Source: Deferribacterales bacterium Deferri_01 | Lineage (GTDB): Bacteria; Chrysiogenota; Deferribacteres; Deferribacterales; Geovibrionaceae | NCBI GenBank assembly: GCA_001603805.1 | Contig: LUZY01000014.1 | Coordinates: 1-64,000, forward strand | Reading direction: 5' to 3' | Length of the DNA stretch: 64,000 nucleotides | In this document: positions 9,748-19,282 of the stretch, in pieces | Numbering within the stretch: the first letter of the stretch is position 1 | Layout of the letters: every line of letters begins with the position of its first letter | Notes under the pieces: model-generated | The model's input: only the letters and a program-made list of their open reading frames with translations | What the model was told of the DNA's origin: nothing | Databases searched by the model: none | Position numbers and translations under genes: made by a program

Positions 9748-10761
9748 TTACCCTTCTTCTTTTTCAGGAGCAACGGCGATTCCGTAATGTGCCCTGACCT
9801 TAGAGTCTATCTCCTTAGCCATTTCAGCGTTGGCAGTGAGGAACGCCCTTGCATTCTCCTTACCCTGCCCCAGCTTAGTGTCTCCGTAGCTGAACCATGC
9901 GCCTGCCTTGTTGATTATATCAAGCTTGGCACCGAGATCTATAAGCACGCCGATTCTTGATACGCCTTCACCGTAAAGTATATCGAACTCTGCAACCTTG
10001 AAAGGGGGAGCGACTTTGTTTTTAACGATTTTCGCACTGCCCTGATTGCCGACCTGCTCGTCCTTTTCCTTCAATGCAGTGCTTTTCTTAATCTCCATAC
10101 GGATTGATGCGTAAAATTTAAGAGCATTACCGCCAGTAGTTGTTTCAGGGTTGCCGTAAACCACGCCGATTTTAGAGCGTGTCTGGTTAATGAATATAAG
10201 TGATGTTTTGGACTTGTTCACTATACCTGCAAGTTTTCTCAGAGCCTGACTCATAAGCCTTGCCTGAAGTCCCATGTGTGAATCGCCCATTTCGCCTTCT
10301 ATTTCTGCTCTGGGAGTAAGAGCGGCAACTGAATCCACCACAATTATATCAATAGCGCCTGAGCGGACAAGTGTTTCGCATATCTCAAGCGCTGCCTCGC
10401 CGCTGTCCGGCTGGCTGACAATAAGGTTATCCGTATCAACACCTATAGCTTTTGCATATACAGGGTCAAGGGCGTGTTCAGCGTCTATGAAAGCCGCTAT
10501 GCCGCCCGCTTTCTGCGCTTCGGCGATTGTGTGGAGAGCGATTGTGGTTTTACCTGATGATTCGCTTCCGTATATCTCGATGATTCTTCCTCTGGGGATA
10601 CCACCGACTCCGAGCGCTATATCTATGGAAAGAACGCCTGTGGAGATAACCGGAAGTTTCTCCACCGCACGGTCGCCGAGGCGCATGACCGCACCCTTGC
10701 CGAAATCTTTCTCTATCTTGCCCATGGCAAGGTCTAAGGCTTTCCTTTTCTCTGCATCCAT
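9748..10761 (-). CDS. recA: Recombinase RecA
   Basis: Forms filaments on single-stranded DNA, drives strand exchange and triggers LexA self-cleavage. The 337-residue protein has Walker [11 protein letters not shown], the [13 protein letters not shown] loop, the Walker B/L1 region ([23 protein letters not shown]) and the L2 loop ([23 protein letters not shown]). The acidic C-terminal tail is short. It is 26 bases after cinA; the cinA-recA pair is common. I see no clear SOS box immediately upstream. Confidence 0.98.
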   Translation of the reverse strand: MDAEKRKALDLAMGKIEKDFGKGAVMRLGDRAVEKLPVISTGVLSIDIALGVGGIPRGRIIEIYGSESSGKTTIALHTIAEAQKAGGIAAFIDAEHALDPVYAKAIGVDTDNLIVSQPDSGEAALEICETLVRSGAIDIIVVDSVAALTPRAEIEGEMGDSHMGLQARLMSQALRKLAGIVNKSKTSLIFINQTRSKIGVVYGNPETTTGGNALKFYASIRMEIKKSTALKEKDEQVGNQGSAKIVKNKVAPPFKVAEFDILYGEGVSRIGVLIDLGAKLDIINKAGAWFSYGDTKLGQGKENARAFLTANAEMAKEIDSKVRAHYGIAVAPEKEEG

Positions 10762-10787
10762 TATTTACTCCTTATATAATCTGAAAT

Positions 10788-12014
10788 TTATTTCAATAAG
10801 TCTATCAGCCATGCGAAGGCTGTTTTCACTGTGCGCTCCCTGACGGCAGGTCTGTCACCGTTAAAACCGTAGCCTTTGACTTCGGTTTTTCCGTTTACAT
10901 TCACCGCTATGAACACTGTGCCCACTGGTTTTTCGTCAGTGCCTCCGTCGGGTCCGGCTATGCCTGTTACTGCGGCTGCGCAGTCCGTTCCGAGGAGCTT
11001 TTTTGCCCCTTCTGCCATCGCAGCAGCACATTCGGCACTCACAGCACCGTGAGATTCTATGACATCAGCGGGAACGCCTAAGACATTCGTTTTCACATCA
11101 TTGGAATACGACACAACCGACCCGCTGAAAACAGCGGAGCTTCCTGACACGGATGTGATCTCAGCACCCATCATCCCGCCTGTGCAGCTTTCAGCAAAGC
11201 CGATACTGTATCCTTTTTCCTTAAGCATACGCACAAGGCGCACAGGGAATGTTTCATCACCGTAGCCTATGAAGTTATTCTCGAATGGTTTTCTGACTGC
11301 TTCTGCGAATCTGTGTACCGCAGCCTCATCAAAACCCCGCACTTTAACGAGAATGTCACCCTTGCCGACATTAATTATGCACTCTATGCCTTCCGGTATT
11401 CCAAGCTCACGGATTACGTCATCCACTTCGGATTCCGGCTTGCCTGCTATGCGCAGATCTCTGATGAAACGTTCTCTCAGTGGGAAAAGCTCATGCAGCC
11501 AAGGCAGCACCTGTTCCTCAAACATTGGTTTCATCTCAAAAGGGATGCCCGGCATTGATATTATTCTTGAATTGCCGCATGGAACTGAAAAACCGAACGC
11601 AGTACCCATGCGGTTAAAGAAGGTTTTACATCCGTCCGGCAGTTTAGCCTGATGGTAATGGTTTTCCTTTAACTGTATGCCGAATTTCAGGAGACGTTTT
11701 CTGATATGCTCAAGCTGCTCCTTGTTCAGAGTGTAATCCCTGCCGGAAACACGGCTTACCACCTCAGCGGTGAGATCATCAAATGTCGGTCCCAGACCTC
11801 CGGTTGTTATTATAAGGTCATACTTTTCAGCCGCTTCCACGAAAAGCTCCGCCATCCTGTCCATATTGTCAGGAATAAGGCGGGTATCTTCAACGTTTAT
11901 ACCATGCTTTACAAGGTGGGAGCCTATCCATGCGGAGTTTGTATCAACTATGCTCCCCTCAAGGAGTTCGCTCCCTATGGCAAATACCGCTGCCGTAACT
12001 ACATTGCCAGCCAC
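10788..12014 (-). CDS. cinA: CinA-like protein / nicotinamide-nucleotide amidase
   Basis: Two-domain NAD-salvage protein. The N-terminal half is a molybdopterin-binding-like/ADP-ribose pyrophosphatase domain (FAIGSELLEGSIVDTNSAWIG; TTGGLGPTFDDLTAEVV). The C-terminal half is the nicotinamide-mononucleotide deamidase domain (GFAESCTGGMMGAEITSVSGSSAVFSG; TGIAGPDGGT). The 408-residue length is normal. Start is GTG, overlapping the end of pgpA by 16 bases. It is followed by recA. Confidence 0.95.
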   Translation of the reverse strand: MAGNVVTAAVFAIGSELLEGSIVDTNSAWIGSHLVKHGINVEDTRLIPDNMDRMAELFVEAAEKYDLIITTGGLGPTFDDLTAEVVSRVSGRDYTLNKEQLEHIRKRLLKFGIQLKENHYHQAKLPDGCKTFFNRMGTAFGFSVPCGNSRIISMPGIPFEMKPMFEEQVLPWLHELFPLRERFIRDLRIAGKPESEVDDVIRELGIPEGIECIINVGKGDILVKVRGFDEAAVHRFAEAVRKPFENNFIGYGDETFPVRLVRMLKEKGYSIGFAESCTGGMMGAEITSVSGSSAVFSGSVVSYSNDVKTNVLGVPADVIESHGAVSAECAAAMAEGAKKLLGTDCAAAVTGIAGPDGGTDEKPVGTVFIAVNVNGKTEVKGYGFNGDRPAVRERTVKTAFAWLIDLLK

Positions 12015-12460
12015 AACAGCCCCTTGAGTACAAGCAGTGCGCCTATGGAGTACACTGCCGCTCCGAGATCATCCAGCATAACGCCAATTCCGCCGCCGAA
12101 CTCCTCAAGCCTTTTTATTGGGTAAGGTTTCACAATATCAAATACGCGAAACAGCAGAAACGCCCAGAAAAGGTTATTCAGCGAGTTTTGGAAAAACAGC
12201 ATGATAAAATAATAAGCGGCTATCTCATCTATAACAACCTCAGGAGCGTCCTGCTCCCCTGTTGTTCTTTCGTGATATTCGGATGCGAGAATACCCACTC
12301 CGAAAAGCAGAATACAGAAGATGATCTGAGCCGTAAGAGAGAACCAGCCTGTTAAGATAACAAGACCGACACCCGCAAGTGTGCCCGCCGTACCGGGGGC
12401 ATAGGGGCTTTTGCCCGAATAGAAACCTGTTGCCAGAAAATAGAGAATGTTGTGGATCAT
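11999..12460 (-). CDS. pgpA: Phosphatidylglycerophosphatase A
   Basis: Membrane enzyme that dephosphorylates phosphatidylglycerophosphate to phosphatidylglycerol. The 153 residues show the PgpA pattern: an N-terminal ATGFYSGKSPYAPGTAGTLAG segment, hydrophobic helices, VVIDEIAAYYF (catalytic acidic motif) and the terminal FRVFDIVKPYPIKRLEEFGGGIGVMLDDLGAA. It overlaps cinA and lies 45 bases after hisA; pgpA-cinA-recA is a frequent arrangement. Confidence 0.95.
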   Translation of the reverse strand: MIHNILYFLATGFYSGKSPYAPGTAGTLAGVGLVILTGWFSLTAQIIFCILLFGVGILASEYHERTTGEQDAPEVVIDEIAAYYFIMLFFQNSLNNLFWAFLLFRVFDIVKPYPIKRLEEFGGGIGVMLDDLGAAVYSIGALLVLKGLLWLAM

Positions 12461-12505
12461 ACCCTTAATTTACTCCGTTAAACCAATCAGGACACGCCTG
12501 AGTAA

Positions 12506-13234
12506 TTACCCCGCAGTGATGATGGCGGCGGCTTCTTTTAAATCTATTGTCCCTTCATAAAAGGCTTTCCCTGCTATTGTGCCTTTTATGTTCGGGTGGT
12601 TAAGCTCACAAAGAGCCTTAACATCACTTATATCCTTCAGCCCGCCGGAGGCTATCACGCCCCATGGGCTCTTGTCCGCAAGGGCTGCTGTGGCTTCAAT
12701 ATTCAGCCCCTGAAGCATTCCGTCACGGCTGATGTCGGTGTAGATTACACTTTCTATGCTGTAGCCGGCATAGGTTTTCAGCACATTTTCAGCCTTTGTT
12801 TCGCTGGTTTCATACCAGCCTTCAGTGGCGACATACCCACCCTTGGCGTCTACTCCAAGTATAATCCTGTCCGGGTAAGTTTCGGCAGCTTTTTTCACAA
12901 ATTCCGGATCTTTTATCACAACAGTTCCGAGTATGGCGTATTTCACGCCGATGTCAAAATAAGCTTTAATCCTGTCCATATTGCGGATTCCGCCGCCGAC
13001 CTCTATCTCCATATCCGCTTCACGTATGATGCGTTTTATGGTGTCAAAGTTGGTCATCTCACCTTTTTTGGCTCCGTCCAGATCCACAATGTGAAGCCTG
13101 CTTATACCCAGCTCACGGAACTGAACAGCCGCCTCCGCAGGGTCGTTAAAATATATTTTATAATCATCCATATCGCCCTGACGAAGCCTTACAGCCTTGC
13201 CGCCAAGAAGATCTATAGCCGGAATTATCAGCAT
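12506..13234 (-). CDS. hisA: HisA, ProFAR isomerase (histidine biosynthesis)
   Basis: Isomerises N'-ProFAR to PRFAR, the fourth step of histidine synthesis. It is a TIM barrel of about 242 residues with the two phosphate-binding half-barrel motifs EVGGGIRN and IASGGL and the opening IIPAIDLLGGKAVRLRQGD. I chose the ATG at 13232-13234, five bases after GGGGAG, over a GTG two codons earlier. It overlaps the hisH stop. The neighbouring hisF is absent here. Confidence 0.96.
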   Translation of the reverse strand: MLIIPAIDLLGGKAVRLRQGDMDDYKIYFNDPAEAAVQFRELGISRLHIVDLDGAKKGEMTNFDTIKRIIREADMEIEVGGGIRNMDRIKAYFDIGVKYAILGTVVIKDPEFVKKAAETYPDRIILGVDAKGGYVATEGWYETSETKAENVLKTYAGYSIESVIYTDISRDGMLQGLNIEATAALADKSPWGVIASGGLKDISDVKALCELNHPNIKGTIAGKAFYEGTIDLKEAAAIITAG

Positions 13235-13857
13235 TTCCACTCCCCGAAGTTTTTCAGCAGCTTAAGACCTGTGGTCTGTGATTTTTCAGGGTGAAACTGC
13301 GTGGCAAATACATTATCTCTCGCAGCAGCGGCGGTGAAGTTCACTCCGTATTCGCACTCTGCGGCAACAACTGCCCTGTCTTCCGACTGCACATAATACG
13401 AATGCACAAAGTAAACCATGTCACCGTCATTTATCCCTTTCAGTACAGGGTGATCCTTCTGCGTTATATTAAGGCTGTTCCAGCCCATATGGGGAATTTT
13501 CATCCCTTTTTTAACTATTTCATCGGGAAACTTTTTTACTGAGCCCCTGAATATTCCGAGCCCGTTATGCTCACCGAACTCAAAGCTCTTTTCAAAAAGC
13601 ATCTGCATGCCCACGCATATGCCGAAAAACGGCTTTCCGGAGCTTATAACATCAAGCACTGTTTCTTTAAGCTCTGCCTTTTCAAGTCCGCCGACACAGT
13701 CTCCGAATGCTCCCACACCGGGGAGAACAACCTTGTGGGCTGATTTAATAACAGAGGCATCGGATGTAACCACAGCATCATACCCGAGGCTTTCAAATGC
13801 TTTTTGTACACTGCGGAGGTTGCCCGCTTCGTAATCTATAACTGCTATCTTACTCAC
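13228..13857 (-). CDS. hisH: HisH, glutaminase subunit of imidazole-glycerol-phosphate synthase
   Basis: Supplies ammonia to HisF. It is a class I glutamine amidotransferase of 209 residues, with DYEAGNLRSV at the start, the oxyanion strand VVLPGVGAFGD, the nucleophile elbow FGICVGMQMLFE (Cys) and the His/Glu dyad ATQFHPEKSQ. Start is GTG and overlaps the hisB stop by 8 bases. Its partner HisF must be encoded elsewhere. Confidence 0.96.
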   Translation of the reverse strand: MSKIAVIDYEAGNLRSVQKAFESLGYDAVVTSDASVIKSAHKVVLPGVGAFGDCVGGLEKAELKETVLDVISSGKPFFGICVGMQMLFEKSFEFGEHNGLGIFRGSVKKFPDEIVKKGMKIPHMGWNSLNITQKDHPVLKGINDGDMVYFVHSYYVQSEDRAVVAAECEYGVNFTAAAARDNVFATQFHPEKSQTTGLKLLKNFGEWKC

Positions 13858-14443
13858 TCAATGTTCCCTTAGTGGACATTATCCTGTCTGACTCTATGAC
13901 AACCGCATCTTTTATTGATCTCGCAACCGCTTTAAAGATTCCTTCAATGATATGGTGGGTATTACGCCCGAATCTTTTTATGATGTGCAGGTTCACCGCT
14001 GATCTGTCGGCAAATGCCTTGAAAAACTCTTCCACAAGCTCAGTCTCAAAATTGCCCACACGTACCGCCTGAATATCCGCAGCATAGTTCAGGTATGTTC
14101 TTCCGCTGAAGTCTATTGCGCATTCTATAAGCGTTTCATCCATGGGCAGGAGAAAAAAGCCGTATCGTCTGATTCCTCTTTTATCCCCCAGAGCCTTCTT
14201 AAAAGCGTCTCCGAGACAGATCCCGATGTCCTCAACAGTATGGTGGTCGTCCACAATTGTGTCACCCTTGGCTATGACTTCAAGATCGAAGCCGCCGTGT
14301 CGGGCGAATAGTTCAAGCATGTGGTTAAGAAAACCCACACCGGTGGTTATTTTGCCCTCACCCGAACCGTCTATGTTCAGTTTGAGATAAATATCTGTTT
14401 CGTTAGTTTTTCTTGTAATTTCCGCGGTGCGGCTGCGGTTCAT
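13850..14443 (-). CDS. hisB: Imidazoleglycerol-phosphate dehydratase
   Basis: Manganese enzyme that dehydrates imidazoleglycerol phosphate. The 197-residue monofunctional form has both metal-binding repeats: GFLNHMLELFARHGGFDL with DDHHTVEDIG, and LHIIKRFGRNTHHIIEGIFKA. GGGAGG lies about ten bases upstream of the ATG. It is first in the hisB-hisH-hisA-pgpA-cinA-recA run. Confidence 0.97.
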   Translation of the reverse strand: MNRSRTAEITRKTNETDIYLKLNIDGSGEGKITTGVGFLNHMLELFARHGGFDLEVIAKGDTIVDDHHTVEDIGICLGDAFKKALGDKRGIRRYGFFLLPMDETLIECAIDFSGRTYLNYAADIQAVRVGNFETELVEEFFKAFADRSAVNLHIIKRFGRNTHHIIEGIFKAVARSIKDAVVIESDRIMSTKGTLSE

Positions 14444-14523
14444 TTTCGGTAAACCTCCCTAGGCATCCCCAACCTCTCTTTAAATAATGGCAGGGGTATG
14501 TTATAAGAGTGTCATAAGTAGTG

Positions 14524-14621
14524 CGGACAGTCTGTTTTCCCTTTATTTTTAACGGATTTTATCATACATTACCGAAAAATAAATAACTATTTTCCTTTAT
14601 CGGAAAAGCTGCCACTGTCCG
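14524..14621. other. Divergent spacer with inverted repeat (hisB / globin-PsiE gene)
   Basis: The 200-base gap between the divergent hisB and globin-PsiE genes contains inverted arms CGGACAGT (14524-14531) and ACTGTCCG (14614-14621), with TTTTCC/GGAAAA adding to the match just inside. The AT-rich centre carries weak -10-like sequences but no promoter I would place with confidence. Confidence 0.4.
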
Positions 14622-14643
14622 TTTTTCCCCTGCGGAGCCGCAA

Positions 14644-15534
14644 ATGAAATACTTTAAAAATCTCCAAAAAAGCTACGAAGTTACAGAAGATGACCTGCGC
14701 AATATTGCCTCTCTGAAAGACATAATGGAAAATCACAAGGAAGATTTCATAAGGGATGTTTTTGAAAATTTTTCCAAAAAGTTCCGAATGCCCGATAATA
14801 TATACCCTGTTGTGCTTGCCAAGCACAGGGAGTTCCTTGCCACATGGTATGACAGATTTTTTGAAGCAAAGATTAACAACGCATACCTCGCCTACCTTGA
14901 AAAATTCGGTAATCTTCAGATAAAGTATGAAATAGATTATGAATGGATAAACTCCATGATGAGTTTCATACGCCTCTGGATGCACGAAAAGATTTTTCAG
15001 AGTCTGGATGATGACATACACAGAAAAAATATTCTGTTAAGCGTTCATAAGCTTATGGATATTAATTTTGATGCCATAAACTATGCTTTCTGCGAAAACA
15101 AAATCAAAGAATATACATCTATATTCAGTGTAAGGAACTTTATAGTCTCCGTTTCTGAGAAGTTCTCATTTCTCATGCACACCTTTATGGTGGGTATGCT
15201 TATTCTGATGACTGTCGCTGCGGCTGTCCTGTTCGGAATCGAGATAATGCACCTTCTGGAAGAAAATGCTGACAAAATAATTATAACCGCCCTCGGCTCA
15301 CTCCTTATAATCTGGGTTCTTGTGGAGCTTCTCCATACAGAAGTTCAGATGCTGAAAGGGGGTAAGTTCAAGATAAGCATATTCATCGGCGTGGCGCTCA
15401 TTGCATTCATCCGTGACTTGCTTATCATCACTCTGAAACACGAAACATCAAACCCGATGATATACGGCTTTGTTCTGCTGTCCATTGCGGTGCTTGGTGT
15501 GATATACTGGCTGATTGTAAAAACGGAAAAATAA
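14644..15534 (+). CDS. Globin-sensor domain fused to PsiE-type membrane domain
   Basis: Residues 1-150 match the globin-coupled-sensor (protoglobin) fold: KHREFLATWYDRFF near 60-73 and the F-helix block FGNLQIKYEIDYEWI at 88-102. At the position of the proximal haem histidine (IHLRIGL in typical sensors) this protein has Gln92. Residues 165-296 carry four hydrophobic segments and PsiE-like sequence (VLFGIEIMHLL, ELLHTEVQMLKG, IRDLLIITLKH). A membrane-bound, possibly haem-free sensor is inferred; Geobacter GsGCS is a known globin sensor with a membrane transmitter. CGGAG precedes the ATG. secA follows 15 bases later. Confidence 0.75.
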   Translation: MKYFKNLQKSYEVTEDDLRNIASLKDIMENHKEDFIRDVFENFSKKFRMPDNIYPVVLAKHREFLATWYDRFFEAKINNAYLAYLEKFGNLQIKYEIDYEWINSMMSFIRLWMHEKIFQSLDDDIHRKNILLSVHKLMDINFDAINYAFCENKIKEYTSIFSVRNFIVSVSEKFSFLMHTFMVGMLILMTVAAAVLFGIEIMHLLEENADKIIITALGSLLIIWVLVELLHTEVQMLKGGKFKISIFIGVALIAFIRDLLIITLKHETSNPMIYGFVLLSIAVLGVIYWLIVKTEK

Positions 15535-15549
15535 AGGAAGGTCTAAAGG

Positions 15550-18153
15550 ATGATTAAAGAACTGGCTAAAAAACTGTTCGGCGACTTCAACCAGAGATAC
15601 CTTAAAAAAGTGGGCGCTGTTGTCGATAAAATAAACTCCCTTGAAAGCGTCTTTGAGAAAAAATCCATGGATGAACTCAAAGCATGCACTGCTGAATTCC
15701 GCAGACGGCTTGAAAACGGAGAAAGCATTGATGAGCTCCTCCCCGAAGCATTTGCCGCAGTAAGGGAAGTTGGCAAACGCAGAATGAATATGAGGCATTT
15801 TGATGCCCAGCTCATAGGCGGATACGCCCTGCATAAAGGAAAAATTGCAGAGATGAAAACAGGTGAAGGTAAAACCCTTGTGGCGACCCTCCCCTTGTAC
15901 CTTAACGCCCTTGAAGGAAAAGGGGCGCACCTTGTTACTGTAAACGACTACCTCGCCCGAAGAGACGCCCAGTGGATGAGCCCTGTTTACCTCACGCTGG
16001 GTCTGACTGTGGGCATTATCCAGCACGAGGCATCATGGCTTGTTGAGTGGGATAACGAAGAGGAACTGACCACTAAAATTATGCCCTGCACAAGAAGAGA
16101 AGCCTACGCAGCAGACATAACATACGGAACAAACAACGAGTTCGGATTTGACTACCTGCGTGACAACATGAAGCTCTCCGTGAATGATATGGCACAGAGA
16201 AAGCTACACTACGCCATAGTGGATGAGGTTGACAGTATCCTTATTGACGAGGCGAGAACACCTCTTATCATAAGCGGTCCGACCGATCTCTCCACCACTG
16301 TTTACTACAAAATAGACGAAGTTATCCGCCAGCTTAAACCGGAAACAGACTACAAAGTCGATGAAAAACGCCGTGATGTTCAGCTCCTTGACGCAGGCAT
16401 AAACACCATAGAAAGAGTTCTCGGTCTGGAGAACCTTTTTGATATGGCAAACGTGGACACCCTTCATTATGTAAATAACTCACTGAAAGCCCATGCTGTT
16501 TTTAAACGTGACAAGGATTACGTTGTGGAAAACGGCAAGGTAATTATAGTTGATGAATTCACAGGAAGGCTAATGCCCGGCAGAAGATATTCCGACGGAC
16601 AGCATCAGGCTATAGAGGCAAAGGAACAGGTTGTAATCGAAAACGAAAACCAGACCCTCGCCTCCATCACATTCCAGAACTACTTCCGCATGTATGAAAA
16701 ACTTGCGGGGATGACAGGTACTGCGGCAACAGAAGCAGGCGAGTTTATGCAGATTTACAACCTTGGCGTAGTCAGCATACCCACTCACCGCAAAATGGTC
16801 CGTAATGACAGAGCAGATGTTATCTACAAGACTGCCCGTGAGAAATACGAAGCGATCGTTATGGAAATAGAAGAGATGAACAAACAGGGACGTCCTGTTC
16901 TTGTGGGAACATCATCTATCGAAAAATCTGAACTTGTAAGCAAAATGCTTGAAAAGAAAAAGATTAAGCATGAAGTCCTCAACGCCAAGCACCACGAACG
17001 TGAAGCGCAGATTGTCTCCCTTGCCGGTCAGAAATGCGCAGTAACAATAGCCACAAACATGGCGGGACGAGGAACCGACATCAAACTCGGCGAAGGTGTT
17101 CTTGAAATCGGCGGTCTGCATATTCTGGGCACTGAGCGTAATGAGTCCAGAAGGATTGACAACCAGCTCAGAGGCCGTGCCGGACGTCAGGGTGATGCAG
17201 GTTCATCAAGATTTTTCCTCAGCCTTGAAGATGACCTTATGCGAATCTTCGGCTCTGAAAAAATATCCTACATAATGAACAAGCTGGGAATGAAAGACGG
17301 GGAACCCATTGAACATAACATAATCTCCAAGGCAATTGAAAACGCACAGAAAAAAGTTGAAGCCATGAACTTTGAAGTGCGTAAATACCTGCTGGATTAC
17401 GATAACGTAATGAACCAGCAGAGAACAATTGTCTACGGACTCCGCAACAGCATTCTTAATAAGGAGCAGGTTGAGGAAGTTGCAAGAGAAACCATAAACA
17501 ATACGCTCAACGGGCTTTATGACGAATACGTCACATCGCTGGAGAGGCCCGATCTCGAAGGCTTTAACAACGCACTGAAAGAAACTTTTGCCATTGATGA
17601 TACACCGACTGATGTAAAGAAGCCGGAGGATTTCCTCAACAGCGCTGCACAGAAGATAAAAGAAAAGTTTGAAGCAAAGAAACAGGAATTCGGCGAACAC
17701 TACAGAGGGCTTTTCAGCTACCTTATGATAAGCATGCTGGACGATAAGTGGAAGGAACACCTCCTCAGCATGGATCATCTCCGTGACAGCGTACGGCTCA
17801 GAGGATACGGACAGAAAGACCCGCTCAACGAGTACAAACGTGAGGCATTCAACCTCTTCGCAGCTCTCATGGACAGGGTTTACTATAATACCTGCCGCAT
17901 ACTCTTTAATGTAAAAATGAGTCAGAAGCAGGAAGACGTGGATCTTGAAAAAAAGGAGCAGGAAAGACAGAAAACAGTTAAAATCTCAGAAGAACGCAGA
18001 GATATTCTCTCTGCTGCTCCAAAAGAAGAAAAGACTAAACCTGTCAGGCGTGCAGTACCTAAAGTGGGCAGAAATGATGACTGCCCCTGCGGAAGCGGCA
18101 AAAAGTATAAGAAATGCTGCGGTCAGAACGAACCGGACAGCGAAGACGTTTAA
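15550..18153 (+). CDS. secA: Preprotein translocase ATPase SecA
   Basis: Motor that pushes secretory proteins through SecYEG. The 867 residues show Walker [12 protein letters not shown], the DEAD-type Walker [16 protein letters not shown], the motif [28 protein letters not shown], helical scaffold and wing domains, and the C-terminal zinc-binding tail [13 protein letters not shown] that contacts SecB and phospholipid. Length and order are normal. It is the last gene before a strong terminator. Confidence 0.98.
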   Translation: MIKELAKKLFGDFNQRYLKKVGAVVDKINSLESVFEKKSMDELKACTAEFRRRLENGESIDELLPEAFAAVREVGKRRMNMRHFDAQLIGGYALHKGKIAEMKTGEGKTLVATLPLYLNALEGKGAHLVTVNDYLARRDAQWMSPVYLTLGLTVGIIQHEASWLVEWDNEEELTTKIMPCTRREAYAADITYGTNNEFGFDYLRDNMKLSVNDMAQRKLHYAIVDEVDSILIDEARTPLIISGPTDLSTTVYYKIDEVIRQLKPETDYKVDEKRRDVQLLDAGINTIERVLGLENLFDMANVDTLHYVNNSLKAHAVFKRDKDYVVENGKVIIVDEFTGRLMPGRRYSDGQHQAIEAKEQVVIENENQTLASITFQNYFRMYEKLAGMTGTAATEAGEFMQIYNLGVVSIPTHRKMVRNDRADVIYKTAREKYEAIVMEIEEMNKQGRPVLVGTSSIEKSELVSKMLEKKKIKHEVLNAKHHEREAQIVSLAGQKCAVTIATNMAGRGTDIKLGEGVLEIGGLHILGTERNESRRIDNQLRGRAGRQGDAGSSRFFLSLEDDLMRIFGSEKISYIMNKLGMKDGEPIEHNIISKAIENAQKKVEAMNFEVRKYLLDYDNVMNQQRTIVYGLRNSILNKEQVEEVARETINNTLNGLYDEYVTSLERPDLEGFNNALKETFAIDDTPTDVKKPEDFLNSAAQKIKEKFEAKKQEFGEHYRGLFSYLMISMLDDKWKEHLLSMDHLRDSVRLRGYGQKDPLNEYKREAFNLFAALMDRVYYNTCRILFNVKMSQKQEDVDLEKKEQERQKTVKISEERRDILSAAPKEEKTKPVRRAVPKVGRNDDCPCGSGKKYKKCCGQNEPDSEDV

Positions 18154-18178
18154 GATAGCTCAGATATATTTGCACTTA

Positions 18179-18208
18179 AAAGGTCCTTCATGAGAAGGGC
18201 CTTTTTTT
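18179..18208 (+). terminator. Terminator after secA
   Basis: Arms AAAGGTCCTTC (18179-18189) and GAAGGGCCTTT (18194-18204), 11 base pairs with one G-T, a four-base loop and a T-run. It is a textbook intrinsic terminator 25 bases past secA and may also serve azlD from the other side. Confidence 0.9.
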
Positions 18209-18216
18209 ATTCACTT

Positions 18217-18516
18217 TCAGATAATCAGAAGCAGGATATACACCGCCGCAACACCAGAGGCAAACACCGCAATCAGACTTCTGCCCATGAGCCCCATAAC
18301 AGCGGAGACAATTATTCCTCCGGCTGCCGCAGCAGGCGGATTCACTGAAAACAACGCTCCGGGGAATATCAGCGCCCCCAATGAAGCATAAGGAATAAAC
18401 CTCAGAAATCTGTTAAGCCACGGAGCAAGCCGCATATTTTTAAGAAAAACCATCGGCAGCATTCTCGGAATATATGTCACCAGCGCCATGAGAATAATAA
18501 TATTAAGCTTACTCAT
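18217..18516 (-). CDS. azlD: AzlD-like subunit of a branched-chain amino acid exporter
   Basis: Small integral membrane protein (99 residues, about four hydrophobic segments) of the AzlD family, with the family motif MALVTYIPRMLPM near the start and FLRFIPYASLGALIFPG. It pairs with AzlC to export branched-chain amino acids. The chosen ATG (MSKLN) lies four bases after GGGGAT; earlier in-frame ATGs at 18522 and 18528 are possible. It overlaps the azlC stop by 8 bases. Confidence 0.88.
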   Translation of the reverse strand: MSKLNIIILMALVTYIPRMLPMVFLKNMRLAPWLNRFLRFIPYASLGALIFPGALFSVNPPAAAAGGIIVSAVMGLMGRSLIAVFASGVAAVYILLLII

Positions 18517-19207
18517 TTTCATCCCCATGAAGAACAGCCGCTATGAACGACCCCACCACGGTGGCACTCACAATCATCCACCCTGAACCCATTTTAAAAA
18601 ACGGCTGGAAGTACAGTGCGCCGCTAACTGCCATTGAGCACAGTGCCGCCGTAACCGCTGGTTTGGCTCTTTTCATCTCCGGCACAAGCAGACCTATAAA
18701 AAGAGCATACAGACCGAAGGTCAGGCTCTGCTTCAAAGTATCACCAAGTATTGAACCAGCCATCACTCCTGCGACAGTTCCTGCTGCCCAGGCCGTGTAT
18801 GCAGTAAAATTGAGTCCGTAAAGATATGACGGTGCAAGTTTTTCATCCCTGCTCATGCTGGCTACAGCGAACGTTTCGTCTGTGACTCCGAAGGCTGCTA
18901 GGGCAGACTGGGACTTGGTGGTATTATCCGGCAGTCTCCGTGATAATGATGAAGTCATGAGAAAATGACGGAAATTGAGAACAAATGTGGTAAGCACTAT
19001 TTCCCAGCCGCCGACCCCCATCCCGAACATACCGGCACCTACAAACTGTGCCGCTCCGGCGAAAACTATCAATGACATAAGGACCGCAAGCCAGCCGTCC
19101 AGCCCCGCTGAAACAGCGGTAAGACCAAACGATACGGCAACGGGGAAGTATCCCGCCGCTATGGGAAGCGCATATTTAAAACCTTTGGAAAACTGATTCG
19201 GATTCAG
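18509..19207 (-). CDS. azlC: AzlC-like subunit of a branched-chain amino acid exporter, CTG start
   Basis: Large membrane subunit of the AzlCD exporter. The first ATG (19078) would cut off conserved sequence: upstream, the frame reads KGFKYALPIAAGYFPVAVSFG, the standard AzlC opening. No ATG, GTG or TTG exists between the upstream stop and that block. CTG at 19205-19207 follows AAAGGTGAT at good spacing and gives 232 residues, the family's normal length. Other marks are MSLIVFAGAAQFVGAGM and NFRHFLM. It overlaps azlD, which follows. Confidence 0.88.
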   Translation of the reverse strand: MNPNQFSKGFKYALPIAAGYFPVAVSFGLTAVSAGLDGWLAVLMSLIVFAGAAQFVGAGMFGMGVGGWEIVLTTFVLNFRHFLMTSSLSRRLPDNTTKSQSALAAFGVTDETFAVASMSRDEKLAPSYLYGLNFTAYTAWAAGTVAGVMAGSILGDTLKQSLTFGLYALFIGLLVPEMKRAKPAVTAALCSMAVSGALYFQPFFKMGSGWMIVSATVVGSFIAAVLHGDENE

Positions 19208-19253
19208 AGGATCACCTTTGATATAATAATGTGTAAGAAACTATTATATAAAA

Positions 19254-19269
19254 TGTTTCATGTGAAACA
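19254..19269. other. parS-like site (ParB binding)
   Basis: The 16-mer TGTTTCATGTGAAACA differs from the perfect parS TGTTTCACGTGAAACA by one central base. It lies in the 75-base gap between the azlC gene and the 128-residue orphan. Confidence 0.7.
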
Positions 19270-19282
19270 ACAGAAATTTCAG

